Origin: Jatrophihabitans sp. GAS493 | GTDB taxonomy: Bacteria; Actinomycetota; Actinomycetes; Mycobacteriales; Jatrophihabitantaceae | NCBI RefSeq assembly: GCF_900230215.1 | Contig: NZ_LT907982.1 | Coordinates: 4,077,568 to 4,141,567, forward strand | Direction: 5' to 3' | Length of the DNA stretch: 64,000 nucleotides | Part shown: piece after piece, positions 1 to 8,089 of the stretch | Numbering within the stretch: position 1 is the first letter of the stretch | Layout: each line of letters begins with the position of its first letter | The notes under the pieces: model-generated | Seen by the model: the letters and a program-made list of their open reading frames with translations, nothing else | Database searches by the model: none | What the model was told of the DNA's origin: nothing | Translations under genes and position numbers: made by a program

Positions 1-135
1 AAGCAGATCGGACGGCGCCTGGGCATCAGTGAGAGCACCGTGAAGGTCCATTTGAGCAACATTTTCAAGCGGATCGGCGTGACCGACCGGACTTCGGCCG
101 CGATGTGGGCCCGCGAGAATCTCCCGGCGGAGTAG
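1..135 (+). CDS. LuxR/NarL-type response regulator, C-terminal end (partial)
   Basis: The window opens inside a reading frame that reads KQIGRRLGISESTVKVHLSN and continues for 45 codons to a TAG. This is the GerE/LuxR helix-turn-helix: GISESTVKVHL is the recognition-helix region and IFKRIGVTDRTSAA the closing helix. Proteins of this type bind DNA, usually as the output domain of a two-component response regulator. The receiver domain, if present, lies outside the window, so the signal and sensor kinase cannot be inferred. It converges on the CPBP protease gene with only 15 bp between stops. Confidence 0.85.
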   Translation, partial: KQIGRRLGISESTVKVHLSNIFKRIGVTDRTSAAMWARENLPAE

Positions 136-150
136 CCCCGCCGGCCGCGG

Positions 151-894
151 TCAGGCCGACAGCCGCCAGGCCAGCAACCCGAAGAGCACACCCAGCGCGT
201 TGGTGGCCCAATGCAGTCCGATGCTCGGCAACAGGCTGCCGCTTCGCCGGCGCAGCTCGCCGAAGACCACACCGCCGAGAGATGTGAAGATAACCGCGCC
301 GAGTACCGAGACGACCTGGGCGGCGCCGCTCGACCCGCCGAGCGCATTGCGAATGGCGTCGTTGCTCGCGGCCAGATTCAACGATGGCAGCACATGCCAG
401 CATCCGAAGAGCAGAGACGTCGAGATGAGTACCCAGCGCGGCTTCAGGACCCGGCTCAGCAGTCCCCAGAGGACAGAGCGGAACGCGACCTCCTCCAGCA
501 GCACCGTCCCGATCGGGATGCGCACGAAGGCCGTGAAGAACGCGGCCGCGGCACCGGTGTGATACCGGTCGTCGCGAAAGGCGTCACGGGTAAGCGGAAT
601 CAGCACGCCGACCAGGTAGACGAGCGCGACCAGAGCGATCAGCACGGCGGCCCAGCGCAGACCGGTACCGAGCCGGTCCCGGCCCAGCCCGAGCTCACTC
701 CAGCTCAGCCCGATCGCGCGGGCCAGCACCAACAGCACGACGGCGGCCAGCGGGCCGAGCCAGAGGCTGCTGCCGTGCACATAGTGGTCAGCCACGTTCA
801 GCGCGACAAGAAGGAGGATGACACCGCAGACGGCGAGCACAACGCCGCTACGCGATAGTTGCCGAGCCCCACCCTGAGGCGACGCCAACGTCAT
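151..894 (-). CDS. CPBP family intramembrane glutamic protease (CAAX/Abi-like)
   Basis: This is a multi-spanning membrane protein of about 247 residues. The three catalytic signatures of the CPBP/Rce1 family are all visible: EEVAFR (EExxxR), then FGCWH (FxxxH), then HWATN near the C-terminus. Family members cleave within the membrane, and bacterial members are linked to bacteriocin immunity, prenyl-type processing or regulated proteolysis. Here the substrate is unknown. I chose the ATG at 894. A GTG at 936 would add 14 polar residues, and neither start has a convincing Shine-Dalgarno. The nearest neighbours are unrelated. Confidence 0.8.
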   Translation of the reverse strand: MTLASPQGGARQLSRSGVVLAVCGVILLLVALNVADHYVHGSSLWLGPLAAVVLLVLARAIGLSWSELGLGRDRLGTGLRWAAVLIALVALVYLVGVLIPLTRDAFRDDRYHTGAAAAFFTAFVRIPIGTVLLEEVAFRSVLWGLLSRVLKPRWVLISTSLLFGCWHVLPSLNLAASNDAIRNALGGSSGAAQVVSVLGAVIFTSLGGVVFGELRRRSGSLLPSIGLHWATNALGVLFGLLAWRLSA

Positions 895-1016
895 TCGAAC
901 CCGAGGAGGAAGTCCCCCGGGGCCCCGGCAGACCACACCGCAGCGCCCACGACACAGCGCACGGCACGGCGACAGGTCACCATCCGATAGTAACGGGCTG
1001 CGTTGCGGTGGCTTGG

Positions 1017-2900
1017 CTACGCCGCCTGCTCACTCCATGAGTCCAGGGCACCGGCCGGCTCCAGTTGCCACTGGGCGAGCGGGCGACCGAAGTAATAGCC
1101 CTGGGCGAATCCGCAGCCCAGCGCTTGGAGAGTCTCGGCCTGGTAAGCGTTCTCGACCCCCTCGGCGATGATCGTCAGTTCCAACGCGTCAGCCAGGGCC
1201 ACGATCGTCTTCAGCACCGTCATCCGTTTGCCGCCGGAGGCGATGGAGGCGACGAACGACTGGTCGATCTTCAGGATGGTCGCCGGGAGATTGTCCAGCC
1301 GGCTCAGCGACGAGTAGCCGGTGCCGAAATCGTCGATGGCGATCTCCGCGCCCAATTCCCGCAACCGGCTCAGCGTGGCGATCACCTCTGGGTAGTCGGC
1401 GTCGAAGGTCGACTCGGTGACCTCGATGGTCAGGTGCTCGGCGCCGAGGCCGGTCTTGGCCAGGACCGCGGCGACGTTCTCCGCATACTGAGGATTGCGG
1501 AGCTCGTGCCCGGAGGCGTTGACGGCGATGCTGCGCGGCATTCCAGTGCGCCCCATATGAGCCGCCGTCGCTGCGCACGCCTGCTCGAGAACCCATTCGC
1601 CGAGCGGGTGGATCGCCCCACTCTTCTCGGCCTCGGGGATGAACCGGTCCGGCCCGACGAGGCCGCGGTCGGGGTGAATCCAGCGCACGAGTGCCTCATC
1701 GCCGACCACTCTGCCGGTGCGCAGGTCGACCACCGGCTGGAAGTGAACCGCGAACTCGCCGGCGGCGAGGGCACGGTAGATCTCCTCGGCCGCGCCATCG
1801 CTGACGTCGACGCCGTGCTGCGATGTGCGACCACCGCCGCGATTCTTCGAGTCGTAGAGAGCGAGGTCAGCCCGTCCGAGCAGCTTCGTGCGCGAATCGC
1901 CCTCGCGCAGTTCGGCCACGCCGACCGAACAGGCGATCTCGCCGATGACCGCCTGGCGCAGCTGGTCACCGAGCGCCGCGGCCTGATTGGCCGAATAGCC
2001 CGGAAGAATAAGCGCAAACTCGTCACCGCCCTGACGGCAGAGCAGCTGCCCAGGGGTGACGATCTGGCGCCAGGTGCCGGATACCGAGCAGAGCAGCCGG
2101 TCCCCCTCGCCGTGGCCGTGGACGTCGTTGACGGCCTTGAAGTCGTCGAGGTCGAGCAGCACGACTGAGAGCAGTTGGCCGTTTCGCTGGGCCTGAGTGA
2201 TCGTCTCACTCAGTCGGGAGTCGAACTTGCGCCGGTTGGCCAGCCCGGTCAACGAGTCTCGCTCGGCGGCGGCCGCAGCCCGAGCCAGCCAGGCGACGGT
2301 GCAGGCCACCGTGAAGAGAATCGCGTGCTGAATAGCGACATCCGACAACGGAAGGCCGGCCTTGCGAAAGGCGAAGCAGGCGCAGACCTCGATGAACAGC
2401 ACCTGGGGTAGCGCCTTCACCCAGGGAAAGAAGGAGGCACAGCCGACGGCCGGGAGCAGGTACAGATATGAGGTGTCCACGGTCGCACCGGGACGACCGA
2501 TGTAGCGAACCGACAGGGTGACCAGGATCGTCCCGCCGAAGATCAGGATCTGATCCTGCAGGCCGCCCAATTTGAAGTGGTGTCCAAAGCGCACGATCAG
2601 GTACCCGCCGACGATGCACATCGCGGCCAGCGTCCACTCGATCCAGCGCGTGGAGGGGGCGGAGGAGCCCAGCATCAGGGTGACGGCGCCGATGCTGCCG
2701 GCCAGGATGTAGGCGCTACCGGTGAAGAGCGCGAACAAGCGGTGCGAGCCGACCGCCGGGCTGCGGGTGGCCAGGGCCCAGGTCCGCTGCGCGCTCAGCG
2801 TGACAGCTGTCTTCTGGGTGTTCTTCTGGGTGTTCTTCTGGGTGTTCGGGGCAGCTTGAAGGAGTGCTTTACCACCGTAGGTACGCACACGACACTCCAT
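1017..2900 (-). CDS. Membrane-bound GGDEF-EAL protein (diguanylate cyclase/phosphodiesterase)
   Basis: This 627-residue protein is expected to make and/or break cyclic di-GMP. About 170 N-terminal residues form several hydrophobic segments (a MASE-like sensor). A GGDEF domain follows with an intact GGDEF signature, then an EAL domain with EALVRW, EVTES, DDFGTGYSS, KID and EGVE all present. Both catalytic domains therefore look competent. The RxxD inhibitory site expected just before GGDEF is absent (VTPGQLLCRQ is there instead), so product inhibition at the I-site is unlikely. The cytoplasmic N-terminus carries NTQK three times from a 12 bp tandem repeat. The ATG at 2900 lacks a clear ribosome site. 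Confidence 0.88.
   Translation of the reverse strand: MECRVRTYGGKALLQAAPNTQKNTQKNTQKTAVTLSAQRTWALATRSPAVGSHRLFALFTGSAYILAGSIGAVTLMLGSSAPSTRWIEWTLAAMCIVGGYLIVRFGHHFKLGGLQDQILIFGGTILVTLSVRYIGRPGATVDTSYLYLLPAVGCASFFPWVKALPQVLFIEVCACFAFRKAGLPLSDVAIQHAILFTVACTVAWLARAAAAAERDSLTGLANRRKFDSRLSETITQAQRNGQLLSVVLLDLDDFKAVNDVHGHGEGDRLLCSVSGTWRQIVTPGQLLCRQGGDEFALILPGYSANQAAALGDQLRQAVIGEIACSVGVAELREGDSRTKLLGRADLALYDSKNRGGGRTSQHGVDVSDGAAEEIYRALAAGEFAVHFQPVVDLRTGRVVGDEALVRWIHPDRGLVGPDRFIPEAEKSGAIHPLGEWVLEQACAATAAHMGRTGMPRSIAVNASGHELRNPQYAENVAAVLAKTGLGAEHLTIEVTESTFDADYPEVIATLSRLRELGAEIAIDDFGTGYSSLSRLDNLPATILKIDQSFVASIASGGKRMTVLKTIVALADALELTIIAEGVENAYQAETLQALGCGFAQGYYFGRPLAQWQLEPAGALDSWSEQAA
2809..2847. repeat. 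12 bp tandem repeat inside the GGDEF-EAL gene
   Basis: The unit TTCTTCTGGGTG (plus-strand view) occurs three times, the first copy with G in place of the first T. On the coding strand it gives NTQKNTQKNTQK near the N-terminus. A 12 bp unit keeps frame, so copy-number change would lengthen the cytoplasmic tail by four residues at a time. Confidence 0.9.
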
Positions 2901-3114
2901 TGTCTTGACCGAACGGTTGCTGTCTCCACAACAACGCCCTCAAGTCTGCCCCGTCGCGCTCACCTTGTCGCCACGAAATGAAGCAGGCTAGGCCGATGTG
3001 TCACCGATGTGTCACCGCACGTGCGGTATCGGATACCCGCCACGCCCGCGCCGTAGCCGCCAATGGCGTCGTACGCTGGGTGGACAATTCTGATCGAGGT
3101 CGGGAGCAGGTGCC

Positions 3115-3648
3115 ATGACAACGCTCGCCATCATCGCGCTGACGGCGTTTGCCGTCTTCGCGCTCGCCGGGGTGCTTGTGTTGAGATTCGTCTGGAGATC
3201 CCTGCGCCAGGTGCGCGCGCGGATGTTCGGGGCGCGCTCCTACGTCACCGCACCCGGGCCCCGCCGGGACGCGATCACGCTGCGTCGCCGGCTGGCCGAC
3301 GAGATGCGCTCGAGTCGTCAGATGCTCACCGCGGCCCCTGAGGCTCGAATGTTTCAGGCGCAGGCCGGGCCGGTGCTCATCGACATACTCACCACCGCCG
3401 GCGGCTTGGACGCCGAGCTGGCCGAGATCGAACGCTTCGTCGATCCCGGTCAGCAGCGAGCCGCGTTGGCGCTGGTCGCCCCGCAGGTGCAGCAGCTGAT
3501 CGACACCAGCTACTCCGCCCGCCAGACCATCCTGCGCACGGCGGCGGCCGACCGCGAACGGGACCTCGCCTCGCTGCGCGACACCGTCGCCAACGAAGCC
3601 GCGTCGCTGGCCTCCTATCAACGCAGCAAGGACGACCTCGCGCTCTAG
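3115..3648 (+). CDS. Hypothetical protein with single N-terminal membrane anchor
   Basis: A 177-residue protein that I do not recognise. Residues 5-25 are a clear membrane segment (IIALTAFAVFALAGVLVL), followed by a basic stretch (RSLRQVRARMFGAR) that suggests a cytoplasmic body. The remainder is charged, helical and probably coiled-coil. The start follows GGGAGCAGGTGCC, a good ribosome site. A long ORF on the opposite strand over the same interval has a shadow-like Arg/Gly/Gln composition and was set aside. The gene stands alone between the divergent GGDEF-EAL gene and a tandem-repeat tract. Confidence 0.7.
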   Translation: MTTLAIIALTAFAVFALAGVLVLRFVWRSLRQVRARMFGARSYVTAPGPRRDAITLRRRLADEMRSSRQMLTAAPEARMFQAQAGPVLIDILTTAGGLDAELAEIERFVDPGQQRAALALVAPQVQQLIDTSYSARQTILRTAAADRERDLASLRDTVANEAASLASYQRSKDDLAL

Positions 3649-3692
3649 TCATCCCCGGCACTCTGCCCCGCGTTGTCGGCTTGCTGTGCCAC

Positions 3693-3796
3693 GATGACAC
3701 GATGACCCGATGACCCGATGACCCGATGACCCGATGACCCGATGACCCGATGACCCGATGACCCGATGACCCGATGACCCGATGACCCGATGATCA
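3693..3796. repeat. 8 bp tandem repeat (VNTR), eleven perfect GATGACCC units
   Basis: The octamer GATGACCC is repeated perfectly eleven times from 3701 to 3788. It is flanked by one imperfect copy on each side (GATGACAC at 3693 and GATGATCA at 3789). The array sits between the stop of the anchored hypothetical protein and the start region of the winged-helix gene. Eight is not a multiple of three, and the array is perfect, both typical of slippage-prone loci. Confidence 0.95.
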
Positions 3797-3803
3797 GCAA
3801 GAC

Positions 3804-3857
3804 GTGATGCGCCAACCTGGTGTGATGCGCCACCCAGATGTGATGCGCCATGTTGGC
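3804..3857 (+). repeat. 18 bp tandem repeat carrying three GTGATG start candidates
   Basis: Three in-frame 18 bp units begin at 3804, 3822 and 3840, each starting GTGATGCGCCA. They translate as MMRQPG, VMRHPD and VMRHVG, so each unit offers a GTG and an ATG in the winged-helix reading frame. The units diverge after the shared 11-12 bases. Confidence 0.85.
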
Positions 3858-5006
3858 GACGACGAGCGTCGGGCTCGCCTGGGACGGCGGCACGCACTCG
3901 GTCCCGAGTCTGAAGTCGGTTCGCCCGAAGCCGTCACCCAGGCGATGACCGTGCTGCACTCCACCGAGCCCGCCACGGTCTATCTCTCCTGCTGGGCCCG
4001 CGGACGGTCGATCACCATCGACGATATCGACCGCGCCCTGTACGAGGACCGCAGCCTGGTGAAGCAACTGGCGATGCGACGCACCCTCTTCGTCTTCCCG
4101 CGCGAGCTTCTGCCGGCGGTCTGGCCCAGCGCATCGGCCCGGGTGGCCGGCACCGAGCGCGCGCGCATGTCCCGGGACGTGGTCAAGAGCGGTCTGGCCG
4201 CGGACGGCGACGACTGGCTCGACCGAGCCCGGGGCGAGGTCCTGGCCCTTCTCTGCGCCGCCCCATCGGGGTATCCGGCTACGGCGATCCGCCAGGGCGT
4301 GCCGATGATCGACCTGAAGGTGACCGGCTCCTCCGGCGAGGTCTGGTCGGCGTCACGGGTGCTTACCCATCTCGGTGCCACCGGCGACATCATGCGAGGA
4401 GTCAACGCCGGGCGCTGGAACACATCCCGTCCTCGCTGGACGCTGACGCGGCACTGGCTCGGCGAGCTCACCCCGGCCCTCGCTCCCGGGACGGCGGCGG
4501 CGGGGTACCGAGAGCTGGTGCGCCGCTGGCTATACACCTTCGGCCCGGGCACCGAAGCGGACATCGTCTGGTGGCTCGGAGCGACGAAGAGTGTGGTGCG
4601 GGCCGCTCTCACCGACCTCGACGCCGTACCGGTATCACTCGATGGCGGCGCAGTGGGTTGGCTGCTTGCGGACGATCTGGAGGTCGTGACCACCCCCGAG
4701 CCGTGGGCCGCGCTGCTGCCGGTACTGGATCCGGGCGTCATGGGGTGGCAGGGGCGGGACTTCTACCTCGGACCGCATCGCGAGCAGATCTTCGACACCC
4801 GGGGCAACGCCGGAACCACCGCCTGGGTGGACGGGCGGGTGGTCGGATGCTGGGTGCAGGACGAGGTGGGGGCCGTGCGCGTGCGACTGCTGGAGGCGGT
4901 CTCGGCCCGGGCCAACCGCGCGTTGCAGGACGAGGCGCGGCGTCTCACCGAATGGCTGGGCGGTGTCAGTATCGGCACCGTCTATCGCTCGGCGCTGATG
5001 AGATGA
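3843..5006 (+). CDS. Winged-helix DNA-binding protein (HTH_42 / AlkZ-like family)
   Basis: The protein is about 387 residues. It matches the actinobacterial HTH_42 family, which is related to the AlkZ/YcaQ DNA glycosylases. The family-typical opening is present (RRARLGRRHALGP, then VTQAMTVLHSTEPATVYLSCWAR), as is the block DRSLVKQLAMRRTLFVF. Family members bind DNA and some unhook interstrand crosslinks; I cannot confirm glycosylase activity here. I chose the third repeat copy (ATG at 3843) because homologous openings begin just before RRARL. Starts at 3804 or 3825 are equally open, and no strong Shine-Dalgarno decides the matter. The upstream 8 bp repeat may affect its expression. Confidence 0.75.
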   Translation: MRHVGDDERRARLGRRHALGPESEVGSPEAVTQAMTVLHSTEPATVYLSCWARGRSITIDDIDRALYEDRSLVKQLAMRRTLFVFPRELLPAVWPSASARVAGTERARMSRDVVKSGLAADGDDWLDRARGEVLALLCAAPSGYPATAIRQGVPMIDLKVTGSSGEVWSASRVLTHLGATGDIMRGVNAGRWNTSRPRWTLTRHWLGELTPALAPGTAAAGYRELVRRWLYTFGPGTEADIVWWLGATKSVVRAALTDLDAVPVSLDGGAVGWLLADDLEVVTTPEPWAALLPVLDPGVMGWQGRDFYLGPHREQIFDTRGNAGTTAWVDGRVVGCWVQDEVGAVRVRLLEAVSARANRALQDEARRLTEWLGGVSIGTVYRSALMR

Positions 5007-5018
5007 GTCCGACTCGAG

Positions 5019-5035
5019 CCACCGGTCAGCGGTGG
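5019..5035. terminator. Short hairpin between convergent genes
   Basis: CCACCG and CGGTGG form a perfect 6 bp stem with a 5 nt loop, 13 bp after the stop of the winged-helix gene. It overlaps the 3' end of the convergent RGCVC-like gene. There is no T tract, so it is only a candidate two-way terminator. Confidence 0.4.
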
Positions 5036-5202
5036 TCGACCTTGCGGCAGATGCACTGCCTGGACATCGCGTTGAGTTGCGTCGCCTTACAGAATCGCTG
5101 ACCGATCACATCGTGATTGGCCAGCGAGTGCTGGCAGACCGGGCAGGCTACCGTCGCTTCGGCCAAGACGTTCGTCGCGGTGCTGGGGTGGACGGATGTC
5201 AT
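5026..5202 (-). CDS. Small cysteine-rich protein, RGCVC-like
   Basis: A 58-residue protein beginning MTSVHPST. It contains CPVCQHSLANHDVIGQRFC and then SRQCICR. This layout (CPxC, H, D, IGxRxC, then a terminal xCxC) matches small actinobacterial proteins annotated as the RGCVC family, with the Gly replaced by Gln. Zinc binding through the cysteines and histidines is likely, and its function is unknown. The ATG at 5202 is preferred over longer starts at 5214 and 5283 because GATGAGG lies at the right distance. It runs tail to tail with the winged-helix gene. Confidence 0.6.
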   Translation of the reverse strand: MTSVHPSTATNVLAEATVACPVCQHSLANHDVIGQRFCKATQLNAMSRQCICRKVDHR

Positions 5203-5343
5203 CGTGCGCCTCATCGCTGACCATGTGTCACGGTCGGCCTCGTGAATCGTCGATGGCGGCGCCGGCAATGACGGCCGGCACACGAAGGAGCATCAACACC
5301 CTTACCCTACGCGCGATTGGCTACCTCGATCAGTCGGCGAGAG

Positions 5344-6186
5344 TCAGATCAGCAGCGTCGGGCTCGGTGCGGCGGCGGGCTGGCTGAGGCGAGCGAGGTG
5401 CAGGGTGAGGTCGGCGCTCACCGCCACCTGGGCCGGGAGAGCCTTGAGGATCAGATCGAACACCTCCGCCCGCGCTGAGGCGGGCAGTTCGAGATAGGCC
5501 GAGATCGTCGACAGATGGCCAACGTACTCGTGAGCCGGCAGCGTGAACCGGCGCTCAATCGTGGATTGCCGCACGTCGCTGAACTGAACTGATCTCATCA
5601 ACTCTGTGGCCGGCCACTGCAGCAGGCTCTGCTCCGGTGTTCCGTCCGGCGAGGGTACGTCGTCGGCGGCCACGAACCTCAGCTTGGCTGCGCGGACCGC
5701 CTGCTCAACGTCCGGGTCGGCGAGCCGGATCGGTCCGCCGAAGGAGGCGAACGTCCCGGACGGGTTGAGCAGTGCCGCGACCCGCGCCCAGCGTCGAACC
5801 GGCTCGGTCCAGTGAAGCGATGCCGCCGCGAAGACGAGATCGTAGGTGTTGATCAGCGGCGGGGTCAGCTGCGGGGTCAGCTGAGCAGTCAGCCGAGGTG
5901 TGAGCGGAAGGTCCTCGAAGGCGCCACAGATCGTCGCCACCGTCGGCGGGACGTGCTTCGCCAATTCGGTGAGCATCGCGGCGTCAGGGTCGGTTGCGGT
6001 GACGGCCACTCCGCGCCGAGCGAAGACCCGGGTGGCCTTGCCGGTGCCGGCACCGATCTCCAGTGCGGTCAGGACGGGCCGACCGGCGTAGGCCAGCACC
6101 GAGTCGACGACCTCGTCGGGATACCCGAAGCGATACTGCTCGTAGGCCGCAGCCACCGCCCCGAAGCGTCGTGCCCGTTCAGTCAC
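5344..6186 (-). CDS. Class I SAM-dependent methyltransferase
   Basis: A 280-residue protein with a GTG start. ALEIGAGTGKATRVFARRG is the SAM-binding motif I, followed by the acidic TATDPD of motif II. LVFAAASLHWTEP matches the motif of UbiE/trans-aconitate-type methyltransferases. The substrate cannot be predicted. An internal 12 bp repeat adds QLTPQLTP around residues 100-110, in a loop before the LVFAAASLHW block. The gene is divergent from the STAS gene and shares a roughly 135 bp promoter region with it. Confidence 0.85.
   Translation of the reverse strand: MTERARRFGAVAAAYEQYRFGYPDEVVDSVLAYAGRPVLTALEIGAGTGKATRVFARRGVAVTATDPDAAMLTELAKHVPPTVATICGAFEDLPLTPRLTAQLTPQLTPPLINTYDLVFAAASLHWTEPVRRWARVAALLNPSGTFASFGGPIRLADPDVEQAVRAAKLRFVAADDVPSPDGTPEQSLLQWPATELMRSVQFSDVRQSTIERRFTLPAHEYVGHLSTISAYLELPASARAEVFDLILKALPAQVAVSADLTLHLARLSQPAAAPSPTLLI
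5859..5894. repeat. 12 bp tandem repeat in the methyltransferase gene
   Basis: GCGGGGTCAGCT is repeated twice exactly (5859-5870 and 5871-5882), followed by a degenerate third unit. It encodes the four-residue repeat QLTP/QLTA and keeps the reading frame. Confidence 0.85.
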
Positions 6187-6322
6187 TCAGCAATACTGGC
6201 ATCGCCCGATGATGTCGGGCTGGTCGGTCTGTGATTAACGCAATGTTCTTCTGGACGCAGTCTCGCCGTGCGGGGACCCGAAATACGCTCTTCTGAATCA
6301 ATCTAGTTGTCAGGAGAATCCG

Positions 6323-6673
6323 ATGCGGGCTTCGGTCACCAGTACCCGACTGGCCGAGCAGTCTGTGCTCACGGTGACGGGTGACGTCGACTTCGGACTC
6401 GCGCCGTATGTGGACACTCCCCTGTTGAATGCGCTCGACCCCGAATCCGACTGCCGAGGCGTGGTCGTCGATCTGAGCGCGGTCGACTACATGGACTCGA
6501 TGGGGCTGAGTGTTCTCGTCCATGCCGCGAATCTCGCCGCCCGCGAGCGACGCACCTTCTCACTCGTCCTCGATCCCAACCAGCGGGTCGAGACGCTGCT
6601 GCGGATCACCGGTCTCACCGATGTCTTCGCTGTGCACAGCACGCTGGCCGAGGCGCTCGGCGCTCCGGCCTGA
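6323..6673 (+). CDS. STAS-domain anti-sigma factor antagonist (SpoIIAA/RsbV-like)
   Basis: A 116-residue single-domain protein. The core VVVDLSAVDYMDSMGLSVLVHAA contains the DS pair in which the serine is phosphorylated by a cognate anti-sigma kinase in SpoIIAA/RsbV proteins. It is predicted to release a sigma factor by partner switching. No anti-sigma kinase or sigma partner is adjacent, so the target is unknown. The start follows CAGGAGAATCCG, a good ribosome site. It is divergent from the methyltransferase gene. Confidence 0.88.
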   Translation: MRASVTSTRLAEQSVLTVTGDVDFGLAPYVDTPLLNALDPESDCRGVVVDLSAVDYMDSMGLSVLVHAANLAARERRTFSLVLDPNQRVETLLRITGLTDVFAVHSTLAEALGAPA

Positions 6674-6708
6674 GACGGCCACCTTCGGCCGCGTTAGAGT
6701 CGACCGTC

Positions 6709-6752
<44 letters not shown>

Positions 6753-6768
6753 TGAGGGAGACCCCCGC

Positions 6769-7158
6769 ATGACCAAGAGCGAAGCGGCGAGCAAGTCGCC
6801 ATCCGAACTGATCGACGGAAGAATCGCCGACCTGGGCGACTGGCGCGGTGAGACGCTCAGCCTGCTCCGCGGCCTGATCAAGGAGGCCGACCCGGAGGTC
6901 GTCGAGGAGTGGAAGTGGCGGGGCGTCCCGACCTGGTATCACGACGGCATGCTCTGCACCGGGGAGAGCTACAAGGCGATCGTCAAGGTGACCTTCGCCA
7001 AGGGGGCGAAGCTCGATGATCCGGCCAAGCTCTTCAACTCCAGCCTCGAAGGCAACATCCGCCGCGCCATCGACTTCCACGAGGGCGACGCCGTGAACGA
7101 GGCCGCCTTCAAGGCGCTGGTGCGGGCCGCGGTGGATCTCAACCAGTCGAAGGCCTAG
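6769..7158 (+). CDS. DUF1801 domain protein
   Basis: A 129-residue cytoplasmic protein. EEWKWRGVPTWYHDGMLCTGESYKAIVKVTF followed by KLFNSSLEGNIRRAIDF is the DUF1801/YdhG-like signature, in which the aromatic cluster surrounds a pocket of unknown use. The ATG follows a clear GGGAG site, itself preceded by the six-copy 7 bp repeat. No partner gene is evident, and the biochemical role of the family is unknown. Confidence 0.85.
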   Translation: MTKSEAASKSPSELIDGRIADLGDWRGETLSLLRGLIKEADPEVVEEWKWRGVPTWYHDGMLCTGESYKAIVKVTFAKGAKLDDPAKLFNSSLEGNIRRAIDFHEGDAVNEAAFKALVRAAVDLNQSKA

Positions 7159-7235
7159 CCGGAACCAGCAGCCCCGAGACGGTTCCCGGCACTTCCCGGT
7201 AGCCTCCTCTCGGTGTGACTGTGGCGCTCCCCCGC

Positions 7236-7250
7236 AAGCCGGGTCGGCTT
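7236..7250. terminator. Short hairpin between convergent genes
   Basis: AAGCC and GGCTT pair perfectly around a GGGTC loop, in the gap between the convergent DUF1801 and DUF1330 genes. The stem is only 5 bp and has no T run, so this is a weak terminator candidate. Confidence 0.3.
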
Positions 7251-7264
7251 AAGGCCGGGTCGGC

Positions 7265-7564
7265 TCAGGCCGCACCGGGCACGATGCGCAGGTCCCGCAC
7301 TGCTCCGCCGTCCAGCGCGGCCAGGGCCTGCTGATACTCAGCGCTGTCGTGGGCGCTGCGGGCCTGCTCCACCGACGCGAATTGGATGAGCACCGTGCGG
7401 GTCAGTTCGCCGGCCTCGTAGATCTGCTCGGGCAGGCCGCGGGCCAGGAAGGTGCCACCGGCTCCCACCAGCGCCGGCCCAGCCAGTTTCGCGTAAGCCG
7501 CGAGCTTGGCTTCGTCGATGATCTCCTTGTACGTGCTGATCCAGTAGGCAGTCATGACGTCCAT
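7265..7564 (-). CDS. DUF1330 domain protein
   Basis: A 99-residue ferredoxin-fold protein: MTAYWISTYKEIIDEAKLAAYAKLAGPAL at the start, then GGTFLARGLPEQIYEAGELTRTVLIQFASVEQARSAHDSAEYQQAL. This matches DUF1330, a dimeric alpha-beta barrel family related to ABM/YCII folds, with no firmly known reaction. Either Met near the start (residue 1 or 4) could be used. It lies between the convergent DUF1801 gene and the lipoprotein gene upstream. Confidence 0.8.
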   Translation of the reverse strand: MDVMTAYWISTYKEIIDEAKLAAYAKLAGPALVGAGGTFLARGLPEQIYEAGELTRTVLIQFASVEQARSAHDSAEYQQALAALDGGAVRDLRIVPGAA

Positions 7565-7597
7565 CCTGCCGGAAGCGGCCAGCTCGCTCTGACCGGG

Positions 7598-8053
7598 CTA
7601 GCCGACCCCACGCAGCACACATCGCATCGTCGGTTCGGCGGCGAAGGTGGCCGCCGCCGTCCAGTCGGCGGTTCCGCCAGCCGGGACGCTGACCTTGGTC
7701 GTGGCGTAGTCCAGCACGGTGGCCGACGTGGTGGTGAAGAAGACGGTGATCGTCAGGATGACCTTCTTCCCGCCGGTGTTCACCGCCTTCCCCTTGGCCT
7801 GCCAGCCGCCTGGCTTGGCGGTGCAGCTCGTGATCGACACCTGACGGCGCAGCTTCACGTCATTGGGGATCTGCCCCGGCGACGGCAGCGGGTTCTGCAC
7901 CGGAAGCGGGCTGGCCGAGGCCTTGCTCGCCGAGGTCTTCGCGGCCGAGGTCGGCGACTTGCTCGGGGGCGGTGTGGAGGTGGAGGAGGTGCAGCCGCAG
8001 AGCACCGCCGCGGTCGACAAGATGAGCAGAGCGGCGGTTACCTTTGCGAACAC
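7598..8053 (-). CDS. Secreted lipoprotein with FxLYD-like domain
   Basis: About 151 residues. The signal peptide ends in VLCGC, a lipobox with Cys as the lipidated residue, then a Ser/Thr/Pro/Lys/Ala-rich linker (roughly 40 residues). The C-terminal part (LRRQVSITSCTAKPGGWQAKGKAVNTGGKKVILTITVFF) resembles FxLYD-type beta domains. It should sit on the outer face of the membrane. I chose the GTG at 8053 over the ATG at 8077 because TAGGAG precedes it at ideal distance. It begins 37 bp after the giant surface protein gene on the same strand, so the two may be co-transcribed. Confidence 0.75.
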   Translation of the reverse strand: MFAKVTAALLILSTAAVLCGCTSSTSTPPPSKSPTSAAKTSASKASASPLPVQNPLPSPGQIPNDVKLRRQVSITSCTAKPGGWQAKGKAVNTGGKKVILTITVFFTTTSATVLDYATTKVSVPAGGTADWTAAATFAAEPTMRCVLRGVG

Positions 8054-8089
8054 ATGACTCCTAGTCGGACCGGACATGAAACGAGACTA

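Noticed and set aside
3001-3621. Minus-strand 206-codon ORF opposite the anchored hypothetical protein
   Set aside because: Its Arg/Gly/Gln/His-rich composition is shadow-like, and the plus-strand frame has a ribosome site and a clean membrane segment.
3693-3796. Could the repeat array be a CRISPR?
   Set aside because: The 8 bp units are directly adjacent with no spacers, and there are no cas genes.
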